DNA of 64,000 nt from Gnetum montanum. Its lineage: Eukaryota > Streptophyta > Gnetopsida > Gnetales > Gnetaceae. Location of the stretch: assembly GCA_015680685.1 (NCBI GenBank), contig MNCI01008330.1:22693-86692 (forward strand), in the 5' to 3' direction. Below are positions 11,452 through 21,589 of this stretch, in pieces; the first letter of the stretch is position 1, and each line of letters begins with the position of its first letter. The translations under genes were made by a program, and so were the position numbers. The notes under the pieces were generated by a model, which was given only the letters and a program-made list of their open reading frames with translations, made no database searches and was not told where the DNA came from.

Positions 11452-11509
11452 NNNNNNNNNNNNNNNNNNNNNNNNNGGGGGGGTGGGGGGGGGGGGGGGG
11501 GGGGGGGGG
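11452..11509. other. 25-N gap followed by a 33-base G run
   Basis: N fills 11452-11476, and 11477-11509 is all G apart from one T at 11484. No such homopolymer occurs elsewhere in this AT-rich window. A G run abutting a gap fits low-quality sequence (no-signal G calls) better than biology. Proline- or glycine-rich frames across it should be ignored. Confidence 0.75.
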
Positions 11510-11640
11510 TCCATATATATACTTTTTATAAATGCAATATTGCATACCCAATCGCGCGGACTCGATATTACGTCGGACTTGATATCGGGTACCCGATATC
11601 GCAGCCCATTGAAAATAGGGTACTTGATAAATTTGAAGAA
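11510..11640 (-). repeat. Fragment of GATATC-family gypsy LTR
   Basis: The stretch around 'tttataaatgcaatattgcat' and the box at 11581-11600 align with 7861-7975 and 14770-14890. The box here is a perfect 20-bp palindrome with the two GATATC units 14 bp apart. CpG sites are better kept than in the other copies. Confidence 0.6.
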
Positions 11641-11899
11641 TTTTTGAATTTCTAAGGCCAAAAATGAAGGGTTTGAGGTTAGTTTGGAAAGTCCAGGGTA
11701 ACATTAGATAGACCGAAAGGCACCAAAAGTATAATGAAGTGGGATTGTTAATGAAATTCATGGATAGGATGAGGAGAAAGGACATGTTTTGGTGCATAGG
11801 AACGTTTGAATTAGGAGGATGATAAAGGAAAGAATAACATTGGCAATGTAGTACTCATAAGGTATAAAATGATGTGATGATGGTGATGTGCAAGAAGTG

Positions 11900-12770
11900 T
11901 AAATTACAAAGGTTACCCAAGTGGTTCCTCCCCAAAGCAAGTTCCTACCTAGGATGCCCTTGCGTAACCATATCTTAAAATGTCTGTAGGCACTAGAAGG
12001 GTTAAATGTAATCTACACTAATGCAAAAAAACACACATATGTTAAATACCACCGTGATGAGGTATGAATTCTATGCCACACAAGACACAAGTTAGAAATA
12101 CTTAGATAGTGAGGTGAAATGAGTTGTAGAAGGGATTGCAGAGATTGGGACATGAGGTAACTGACCTAGGATATGATGAATCTTGAGTGCAGGGAATGAT
12201 TAATGTGTCATTAGGCTGTTGCTTCAAAATCAAAACCAAGTCTATTCCTCCGATCAGTGACATTGCATTGTTTCATCCAATGATGGGCAACCATAAGAGC
12301 ACCACGACAACAAGGTGTACAATCACTTGGCATTTTGTCCAAGGGAGAAGTGATTTGGAATCTGCTACACACACATAATTTTTCTTTGATATTTTCTTAT
12401 GTGGTTCATCTTCTCTTTTTTCTTTTTAGCTACTTTGGCACTTTGTCCTTTCCAATAGTGGACTGGAGAAGCCGCCAACCTTCAAGCATGGGTGCACGTC
12501 TTTCCAGTGGGACCTCCAGAACAACATTGAGTTTCTTTAGGGAGTTCCTTTATTACTCTTACTCCCATTTTTTGTTAGATCTACAAGGATCTTAGTAAGA
12601 CCAAGATGCATGATAGCACCTATAGATGTTACCAAAGAGAATTCACAAGTTCCCTTGATGTCACACCCTAGCCATTCCTTCTTAGTCTATCATTCTTCAC
12701 TCTAGGCATAATGAGCACAAAATTACTTTTAAGTTTTCATGATGACAAGAATATCATCATACCTAGAGTA
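11900..12770 (-). repeat. Gypsy 3' non-coding region, partner of 61280-62120
   Basis: Shared blocks include 'gtggttcctccccaaag' / 'gtgggtcctccccaaag', the 12190-12330 segment against 61540-61690, and 'caagttcccttga' at 12639 against 61979. The same order relative to a minus-strand gag and an LTR is seen at both places. This marks it as the untranslated region between gag and the 3' LTR. No conserved frame spans it. Confidence 0.55.
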
Positions 12771-12897
12771 TAACCTCTTATTAATAGAATGGGTGTGTGG
12801 ATGTTGTGGGCTCATTGTCCAAATAATTAGTCACTTGAGACTTGATAGCATAGAACAACACCTCAACTAACGAGTCACATGAGTATTTTACTTACTG

Positions 12898-13030
12898 ATG
12901 AGATTACCCTCAAAAATATAAAATAATAAAATAATAAATAAAAATATAAAACAAAAAATTGAANAATGAGATTACCCTCAAAAAGATAAAATAATAAAAT
13001 AATAAATAAAAATATAAAACAAAAAATTGA
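12898..13030. repeat. 65-bp AT-rich direct duplication around an N at 12964
   Basis: 'atgagattaccctcaaaaa' plus the following ataaaataataaaat tract occurs on both sides of the N with almost no difference. It is another probable unmerged overlap, in a low-complexity tract where assembly is hard. Confidence 0.7.
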
Positions 13031-13079
13031 AAGATGAAAAAATGGAAAACAAAAAATTGTAAAATTAAAGAAAAGGAAA

Positions 13080-14535
13080 AATATTTATTAATTTTGCTTG
13101 TTAGAATGGAGGATATCCCCCATAACTAAACTTTTGATCATGGAAAGAATTAATAAATAAAAGGTTGGGATCCATGCATTTTGGAAATATTGGGACCTGG
13201 TCATATCCAAATCACTGGGTGTCTTTTGATGGGGTGTTTGGAATGTACCCAAATTTGGGTTCACACACTTGATTGTAGTAGGCATAGTGGGGTAGATTAT
13301 AAGATGTGGTCATGTGCTAAGGAGCTGACCCACTATGGCACCCATGACCATAAGATGGTATGCAAGGATCAATATGTCCCCCTACATGGTTATATTCATT
13401 GGGTCCCATAGTTGTTGGAGTGTTGATTGGTAGCCCAAATAAGGTAACAGGAGGCATTGGGTTTGAAGGAGTAGATGCATCATAGTGTTGGACTTGTGCT
13501 GAGTTGGTGGATGTAGTGGTTTCAGAATCATGTTGTTTCTTTCTATGGCCATGTATGAAGAAAGAATGCTTTTGAGTACCTCCATTGCTATTGACAGTAA
13601 CAACACAAGCATCATTCGTGGGTTGGTGCTATGGTGCAAAGCCTTTTGGTACAATTGGTGGCAATGTAGAAGGAGGTGAAGGATGGGAATATTGAGGGCA
13701 AGAAGAAGTGATAGTGGTGGTCATGTTGGAGAGGACATGGGTTGATAGTATTTGGGAGGATGATAACAACATGGTGAGATAGAGGATGTTGACCCAGTTG
13801 GGGAAATAGGATGTTGAACCTGATAAGCACTTGGGTTCGGATGGTATGAACGATGTGACCAGTTTGAGGGTGGACTCACCCACAATTGGAATTTTTTGCC
13901 ACTATGATTGAACACAGTATTTTTGTACAAACTCTGGATGTAAAATTCCTCCCCAATGCTCATGTAAATGTGACAATATTGGGCATTGACCTTTGGGATG
14001 ATCATATAGGCAAAAATTACATTGATACATATGATTAGCAGTTGAGTTCTTATTCTCTTAAACCCTTCTTTTCGATTGTCTAAGGGTATTCTATCCTGCT
14101 TCTTGGTTCATCATGGTTCTACCTCTAATAGTCTTGGCATATTCTCCACATTTTTCATGTATCCATTCCATCATCTTATTGATCTTTGCCTCAATTTCAT
14201 CTAATGATTGTAGTATTGGAAAATATGATTCCACCTCCTTAAGGTGAGTTGATTTCTCCTCTTCATGATCATGGACCTTTGCTAATTTAGGATTTTGATC
14301 CCATTAAGAGCTTTCAACATTCTCCCATTTGGCCATTTCTACTTCTTTTGCTACTTGCTTAATAAGCTCTTGGAATTGATGGGTTCATAGCTCGTAGAGT
14401 TGACCTTGGGCATACATCCATAGGGTTTCCCCTGTTTTATTACGAAGCCCATCTATGATGTGATACATTAGCCTTTCCTCGGAGAACCCATGGCCTGGGA
14501 AATTATTTAACAATGAATAGTATCTTTCTAAGGCC
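13080..14535 (-). pseudogene. Gypsy gag remnant with CX2CX3HX4C knuckle
   Basis: Read from 14582 downward. The start region ERYYSLLNNFPGHGFSEERL followed by LMYHIIDGLRNKTGETLWMY is the C-terminal half of the gypsy (Athila-like) retrotrans_gag fold, with its 'hhhxGLxxxT' pattern. At 14021-13983 is CNFCLYDHPKGQC, a zinc knuckle with three rather than four residues before His. It is followed by LHEHWGGILHPEFVQKY and a Pro/Ser/Tyr-rich tail. The frame shifts at least once after this. The same knuckle and following motif occur at 35570 (+) and 63937 (-). Gag would assemble the particle and bind element RNA. The N-terminus is replaced by an LTR piece at about 14535. Confidence 0.75.
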
Positions 14536-14910
14536 ATGTGTACTACTTTTTGGACCTTGTTTACTACTTTTTGGATTACCAAGTGTATATTACTTGAGTG
14601 CTCCTAAATANAAACAAGAAAGACTCTACTCTAACACTAACTTTCTTCCTAACTTCCTTCTTCCCANAGCATGCACTGGGGAAAGGATTGAAATGAATTG
14701 AAATTAACAAGAAAGACTCTACTCTAACACTAACTTTCTTCCTAACTTCCTTCTTCCCATGCGCCTAAATGTGGTATTTATAGGCCTACACAGGAACCAC
14801 AATATCGTGTATCCGATATCATTAGCTAGGCTACGATATCGCGTACCCGATATCGTGGATCCGAAATTGTGGGTCCAATATGAGAGCCTGACAAATCATG
14901 GTTCATCATT
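14535..14910 (-). repeat. Truncated GATATC-family gypsy LTR
   Basis: Matches 7525-7990 from 'ggattaccaagtgtatatta' to 'aaatcatggttcatcat', lacking the first 340 bases of the LTR at 7188. It has the paired box GATATC at 14835 and 14849. Two Ns (14611, 14667) and a duplicated 53-bp block (14614-14666 and 14708-14759) show the assembly is uncertain here. Confidence 0.65.
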
Positions 14911-15699
14911 ATATTATGTTATTTTCAATCTATAAAAATTCATAATAATTTTGGTAGTATAACTTTGAAAGATGATAACTTAAAATTTGTTAAGTTTATG
15001 ATGCTAAAATTTTAAACAAACCTTACCACAGATATTAGCTTTTAAATAAATTAATATCAAATCAAAGTGTTGTGTTATGATGGATAAATGATGTAATTAT
15101 TAACCATCATTTATTCTAGTAAAAATCTAGGATTTAAAAAATCTACCAAATTATAGAGCAAATTTCTTCTACACCACAATAGATATTAAAGTAAAATTTT
15201 AGCTACATGTATAGCTATTCTAGTTTCTAATAAATTTAGAATCGTTAAAAAATATTGTAAAATGGCTGAGATATGATTGAAATAGTGAATACTCCCAATT
15301 TTGATTATTTAACTTCCAAGATTGAGTAAATAATGATGAATGATGTTGTTGAATGCTGATGAATTAATGAATTAATGATGAAATAGTCAAAATTATTACT
15401 AAAATTATGTTGATGATTCTATAATAGAAATTTCTAAGAGATGCCTTGGATACATACATGTGACAAGTGGGGTAAAGTACACTAAAATCTTAATGAAAAA
15501 AAAACCTAAGAATTAAATATATATATCGATTGGAACAAAAATAAGATTATAGCTACATATTAATTTATAAATTTATTATATTTTATTAAAATAAATTCCT
15601 ATTATATAATAAAAAAAATTATTGACTTCTACCTGTAAAAATCAATAGCCCCTTATTAGAGCAGAAGGCAATCTTCATTCTTAATCTTTACTTTCTACT
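14911..15699. other. AT-rich non-coding stretch
   Basis: Poly-A/T-rich sequence with no frame, repeat partner or motif that I can support. It may be decayed element sequence. Confidence 0.4.
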
Positions 15700-16560
15700 T
15701 TTTTTTTTATCTTACTCTAAATTCTTATAGATTCATTGAGGTAATTGATCTTGTGAGATAAAATATTTTTTGTTAGTAATTTAGCAAGTTGCTCTTTTGA
15801 ACTACTATGAATCGGTGGGTTTGATGGTTCCTTCTTTCACTTCTTCCTTGATGAAATAGTACTTATTATCAATGTGTTTGGATTTTTTATGATGCACATA
15901 GTCTTGGGATAGTTGAAATGTTGTTGTATTGTCACAATAAAAATTTGTAGGAAGATGAAGATTCGAATCATATGTATGAGAGAAGTTTATTTAGCTAGAG
16001 TATGTGTTGGGGGCATTCAACCATGACAATAAATTTTGCTTCATAATTCTATAAGCTAATGGATGATTATTTCTTTAATTTCTACTGTATTAGATTTTTT
16101 CCATGTATAATAAGAACTTCCAATGTGATTTTTTGTCATCATTGTCTCCTACCCAATTAGAATCTAAATATGCATGAAGCTAATTATTTCCTTTATCAAA
16201 TTGGATTCCAAAGTTTCAAGTTCCTTTTACATACTTAAGAAGATGCACAAGTTCTTACATGTGATATTTTCTTGGCTCTTCCATGAATCTATATAAGTAT
16301 GATGTTGTATATTCTAAATCTCATCTGATGTAGCAAAGAAACCAAAGTGATTTAATCATGGTTCTACACATGTTTGCATCTATGCGAGGAGTCTTATCTT
16401 TTCTAGTTAACTTTAAATTATATGGCAAAGGTGTTGGTGACTGTTTGAGATTGCCAATGTTGGCCTTCAGTCTCACGACTAGGATCATAGAAAATGAAGG
16501 TGCTTCTTCAAACAAAGTTTAGTTGCTTTCTAGTCTCTGGCAACACCAAAGCCTAGATAC
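15700..16560 (-). pseudogene. Second Ty1/copia pol fragment: RT C-terminus and RNase H
   Basis: From 16515 the frame reads YNLKLTRKDKTPRIDANMCR then SLWFLCYIR, the RT thumb motif usually written 'YRSLIGSLLYLTATRPD'. Lower coordinates give LHAYLDSNWVGD, the copia RNase H opening (normally xxYxDADWAGD), and, after shifts, HKKSKHIDNKYYFIKEE, the closing 'KHIDIRYHFIRE' motif. The sequence differs from the 2362-7171 element, so it is another family. Neither LTR nor the rest of pol is visible. Confidence 0.85.
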
Positions 16561-16897
16561 CTCCAAACAAACTTAGTGGTTATAGAATGAACTAAGTGTG
16601 AGTGTTGAAATGCTTGGGTTTGTGTATGAAACTATAACTAACTCCCATAAAAGAAATTCAACTAACTTTATCAAATACTATGTGTCATCAATTATTCCTA
16701 TGTTTTCAAGTCACTTAGTTTATATAGTCCCTATAGTACATGAAATAAATAAAATTTCACAAAAATGCTTAAGCACAATTCTGGCAAAATCTACTTCTAA
16801 TTTTCCCCATAGAGAAAGTTCCATAAGAAAACTAGAAATAGAATGAGATTCAGTGGGTTTTAGAAGAAGAAAGAAAGAATATTTGTGTGAAACATGA

Positions 16898-17157
16898 AAC
16901 ATTTAGACAAGATAAATCAAACATGATAAAACACTTCACAATAAAGCTATTCCAGTTCAATCTAAGTATTACAAATTGCCTAAACCATATGAGCCTAACA
17001 AACAATTTCATAAAAGATACTCTTATTAAACATTTAGACAAGATAAATCAAACATGATAAAACACTTTGCAATAAAGCTATTCCAATTCAATCTAAGTAT
17101 TACAAATTTCCTAAACCATCTAAGCCTAACAAACAATTTTATAAAAGATAATCTTAT
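16898..17157. repeat. Two tandem copies of a 130-bp unit
   Basis: 16898-17027 is repeated at 17028-17157, starting 'aaacatttagacaagataaa', with about ten differences. The divergence shows a real, old tandem duplication rather than an assembly overlap. No coding frame is kept. Confidence 0.8.
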
Positions 17158-17689
17158 TAAACTATTAAAACACTTTGTAAATGACAAAGTAGAAGCTTTT
17201 ATTTGGCTAGTTAATAGTTGTTAATAAGTGCAATCAATAGAGCTATCAGAAAAAAATTGACAATTTCAAGATTAAAATTCCAAGACAATAAAATTTTTTA
17301 AAAATAAAGCGATCTTTCTAGACCCTCTAGACTCAAATAGGTAATTTTATAAAGACATTACTATTATGAAGATAACATTAATCACAACACATGCAACTAG
17401 TTTACACTCTACGTGGAACTTCTTCATTCATTTGGGTCAGTTCATTTAGTAGTAGTTCCTAAGTTAGCATCCATCCTAGTGCCAAATACATCATCCAATA
17501 TAGTGTTGGAATAGAACATTACTATCTAAAGAAGGGTTAACTATTTCAATTTGACGTTAACCACTTAATTTTGTAGATGCAACATTCATTGAACTTCGAG
17601 TTTACATATCGAAACTGTGATGGTGGTAGTCAATATCAAAAAAAGTGGTAGATCATTCATCACAATGAAAGCCACCACATTCTTAACAA
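17158..17689. other. Non-coding stretch
   Basis: No family recognised. A minus-strand reading DDVFGTRMDANLGTTTK near 17510-17450 could be the downstream continuation of the unidentified protein fragment at 17690-18112, but it is too short to support. Confidence 0.35.
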
Positions 17690-18112
17690 ATTAAAAATTA
17701 TTTTTATTACTATCACTGACATTTTTTTCACTATCCTCATTACTGTTAGCTTCCTCATCACCTACTCCATCATCACCATGCCAAAGCTATACATGTTCAT
17801 CATGTTTGTTGCATTGTCCGCAATGTCTGCTACCACATAGGCTACCCTGATGCTTGCTGTGCTTGGGAACGAATCTAAAGACCATGATCTTTGCATAGTA
17901 GAGTTCTCATGAACAAAGGATGTCAAGTCTTTGTGTTGTTAAGAATGCCGTTGCTGACACCAACCCATCCCCATGGAGATAGCGTTGCAGATCCATTCTA
18001 AAATTTTGCTTCGTTTGGAGGAAGATTTGTGTTGCTAATTTTTTCATGAATTACTGTTGAGTTCCTTGCATGATTTTAAAATTTTCTTCATTAGCATACT
18101 CTGAAAACTAGA
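17690..18112 (-). pseudogene. Unidentified host-protein-like exon remnant
   Basis: One minus frame stays readable for about 140 codons from 18110 down to 17700 with four stops, each one base from a Gln, Arg or Trp codon. It reads SEYANEENFKIMQG, then KQNFRMDLQRYLHGDGLV, TAFLTTQRLDILC, AKIMVFRFVPKHSKHQ, a Cys/His cluster CGSRHCGQCNKHDEHV and an acidic Asp/Glu/Ser/Asn tail. Amino-acid composition is that of a globular nuclear protein, not Gag or Pol. The CX4CX2CX2H spacing could bind zinc. I do not recognise the family. It lies next to a CYP97A-like fragment on the same strand, which hints at adjacent host-gene debris. Confidence 0.55.
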
Positions 18113-18129
18113 TGAAATTTCACCACAAT

Positions 18130-18644
18130 AGGTGATTAATGGTGATTATTCCTCTCTTTTTGAAGCGTCATGATAACTTCAGGGTTCTGAACTAAAAGAT
18201 AGAATTCCCACATCAAAACCACCATAGAAGTCTCATGACTTGCTATCAGCATTATCATGAGGCTATCTGAGGCTATCACAAAGTTTCTTGTTGGAAACAT
18301 CATCATTGGAAGCCAAATGAAAATGAAGTATGTTGGGATCTTCTTCATTTATGTATTCCATGTGAAATTTCACATCTTCTTCTTCAACCATTCTCTTGAA
18401 AATTGCAATTAGATCATTTAAGTGTTTCATTGATTAGTTTAAGAGAAGCCATCTCTTTTTGCTACCTTGGGTAAATTTCTCCATGTGAATGCAACAGCTC
18501 CATGTCCAATTTCATTAGGACTAGGGTTTGGCCACAGAATCCAATTCGGGATCTACACAAAAGTTCCTCTTGGAGTGTGAATGTCAATGTGAATCCAAAT
18601 ATGAGATTGGGAATTATGATCCTTGGTCCATTAGTATTTAGCAA
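18130..18644 (-). pseudogene. Cytochrome P450 CYP97A-like (carotenoid beta-ring hydroxylase) fragment
   Basis: Across three frames the minus strand reads HGEIYPR, then ASLKLINET, DLIAIFKRMVEEED, KFHMEYINEEDPNILHFHLA, SNDDVSNKKLCDSL, then LMIMLIASHETSMVVLMWEF and YLLVQNPEVIMTLQKE. This is the order and wording of CYP97A (LUT5) from the helix H region to the I and J helices. The family hydroxylates beta-rings of carotenes in plastids on the way to lutein. The I-helix oxygen-binding motif, AGHETS in the family, is ASHETS here by a G-to-A change. Two frameshifts and a TAG break it, and the ExxR and heme-Cys regions are absent. Only about 160 of roughly 550-600 residues remain, so this is a pseudogene piece. 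Confidence 0.85.
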
Positions 18645-18649
18645 TCATT

Positions 18650-21300
18650 TGTAACACCCTACCCTGGCTAGGGTAGGGTGATGCCTAGGATCAAGTAATC
18701 TTACAATGGAAACATGATAACTTAAAACTAAGGATGTGTAGAATACATGATATTAAAGAAGGTCAAAATGCACAGAAATTTCATACCACACCAAAAACTA
18801 AACATACATTTCAATTGACTAAAATATAAAAACACATAAACATCATCATCATATATATAAGAGTATAGAGAGTTTCATATATGGTATATAGTCCATACTA
18901 CTATACATGAAAATATACATGAACCAAGTATTGAAGATTTTTCCCTCCTCTACTCTTTCTCTTCATGCTTGTCTAGGCTCCTGCACCCTTCACTTGTAAT
19001 TCAATAAAGTTAGTACACAACTAAGTGGGAAGCTTTTAAACTTCCCCTATTAGATGTTTGACAAGTGCTATAGTAGAGAAGAGGAGTGGGGCACAAGGTA
19101 ACCTACAACAACTATTAGTCTTATGCATGCTCAAAACAACACACACATTATATCATCCATAATGCTAACATAATCATTATCGAAGAGTATAGATGACTAT
19201 CATACAATCACAGATAAAGCTATGGTCCATCATAATCTATCATGGCCATGTCAACATACCCACAATATACCATTAAACAATCTATGATCCATGCAATCAT
19301 AATCCAATCATAACATATATTATCAATGATATGACTCACAAACCAATACTATCATATACATAGCCCATGTGGTCACTAGTATATTTACACTTAGTGTAGC
19401 ATGTGAAATGTTAGTATGAGTACTCATAACAACCATTACCTACAGATTTTTTATTAGTATTTTATTTATCCAAATGATGCTAAGGTCCATCAACCTATGA
19501 TCCGCAACCACTAGACTTTTGGAGGATTGGCAATAGGGATGAACACACCTATGACACATACCAGCCATAGGAATGAACACACCTATGCTCTTCCACTCTT
19601 AGGATGAGGCTTGAGATAGGAGCCTCATTGATGCATCATAATGAGGGTTAATCCATACTACCTCCAAGGTGCCTCATCATCAACCGGTCCACATCCTCTT
19701 GTTAGCACCACTTGCCAACGACTATCACAAGCATCATCACAAAGACATGTACATATTCTAGCTAGCTTAAGCCAATGCATGTCATAAGCACAACACATCA
19801 AAACAAACATAACATATCCACATATATCTACACCTAACAATTATAGTCATTCCATGAAAACAATATCATGATTTGACAAAACCATACCATATTTCTCAAA
19901 CTGCATGTAATTCCACACAAATGACTACTATAATAGCCTTCAAAATTATATATGCCCAAAGAGAAATCCAATCCTATGATTAGAAAGTACTTCCCAAAAG
20001 AATCCTAATGATACTAAATTTACCTAAATGAGACTCCCAGAAGCAAAGTGATGGGCATTCAAAGTTTGATTAATAAAATGATATTTAATAATATTTAATT
20101 ACTTCTAGGAAGGATTGGAACCCCCAAAAATGCTTGCACCCTAATAGGTCACAAAAATATCATAGTCCAATCATATTGGTCTCATCAACATCACATATCA
20201 TATTCTACAAGTCCACATCATACCATACATCACATATATATTACTACACAATTTGTAACCAAAATGATCAATTTTGGGAAATAGGAAAAATAACATGTCC
20301 AAGATCAAACTTTGAGTTATCCACCCCACATGCTCACATTGCATAATCATATATATTAATCCAACACAAAAATACAAGGAAAAGGTAAAGACAACCTACC
20401 AATTAAAATAGTTGGGGAAAAAAGGCCGAAACAAGTAGAAAATCCTCAAAAATCCAGAAAGACTCTATTTCACTCCTAAGAAGTTCTACACCCAAGTAGA
20501 TATGATAGCAGTAATTCCAAATCTAGGTTCAAATCAAGAAAAAACCATCCATAGAGCTTAGAATTTAGAAAAATGTGAAACATAAGAAGAGAGAAGAAAT
20601 AAAAATGAAAGAATAGGCTCCTATGCATTTCTATTAACATGAACACATCCACAAAAAAAATAAAAAAATAAAAAAAAAGCAAAACAAAAACCCAAAACCC
20701 AATTTCTATGGGTAAGCGGTGGTGAGGCAGTGAGTACAAAAAAAAACAACAAAAATATAACCTATACTTTTTACTATATACTTTGTATTAAAAAAAACCA
20801 AAATCAATGATGTGCTTCTTTTTTTCACATGACATAAGTTCACTTTTTATTTTTTAATTATTTATTATTTTTTAAAAATGAACTATTTTCATAAGCTATC
20901 TTTATTTTTTCCTCCACGACTAATGCTAGGAACTTTAATCATGCATAACAAATACATCGAGACTCCAAATCAAAATTCATTTGAACCTACAGGATCCTTA
21001 TCAAATGCTCTACACATTGACATGCCAAAATCACACTTGAACATTATGCAACATAGCACTATAGTACAAATGCATAAATACCAAAATCACACATAAAGCA
21101 TAAAGACATACTAGATAGGTGCTCTTGTACCCCAATCCAACATCCTTGCTAGCAACCTCATCTATCTAACACATCACATAGGGCTAGTGTATATAATTAG
21201 TTTAGTTAAACATGTAAAGACATCATAATCATAACATAAACATGAAACCTCATAACATATAAAATATATTTATATTACATTAATTCATCCCTAACAGCCC
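18650..21300 (+). repeat. Possible gypsy (chromovirus-type) LTR or element end
   Basis: TGTAACACCCT at 18650 is a frequent start of plant chromovirus (Tekay-type) LTRs and abuts the CYP97A fragment exactly where its homology stops. Just inside, ACCCTACCCT and AGGGTAGGGT (18656-18665, 18670-18679) form a perfect 10-bp inverted repeat. No matching second LTR or coding part is in the window and the right end is a guess. The 2.6 kb holds no frame I can support. Confidence 0.35.
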
Positions 21301-21589
21301 ACTGGGACTCCACATGTAATGTATAAATTGTAAGCATATGACCATACCTAATGTCTTTAGATGGGATATAACACTATCCATGTTGGATTTAGGGTTTAGG
21401 GGATAGGAGTGAGCATTCATTCTTACCTATGAAGCTACTACCATTGCTGGATATGACCTTTCTTTTCCTCCTTATTCCCACTACCACTGTGCAAGATCTT
21501 TGATCATGATTTTTGTTATCATGGTTACAGTTGGTGCTTGCATCTTCATTGCTACTAGATTTGGCACTAGTGCCATATTTCCACAATTA

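Noticed and set aside
11341-11797. Overlapping proline/glycine-rich frames across 11452-11509
   Set aside because: They are made of Ns and a G homopolymer.
18136-18348. Membrane protein with an N-terminal signal (hydrophobic 70-codon frame)
   Set aside because: The hydrophobic part is the P450 I helix and the frame continues a CYP97A-like sequence from another frame upstream.
18656-18679. Interstitial telomere repeat
   Set aside because: Only two CCCTA-like units per arm and not the plant TTTAGGG unit.
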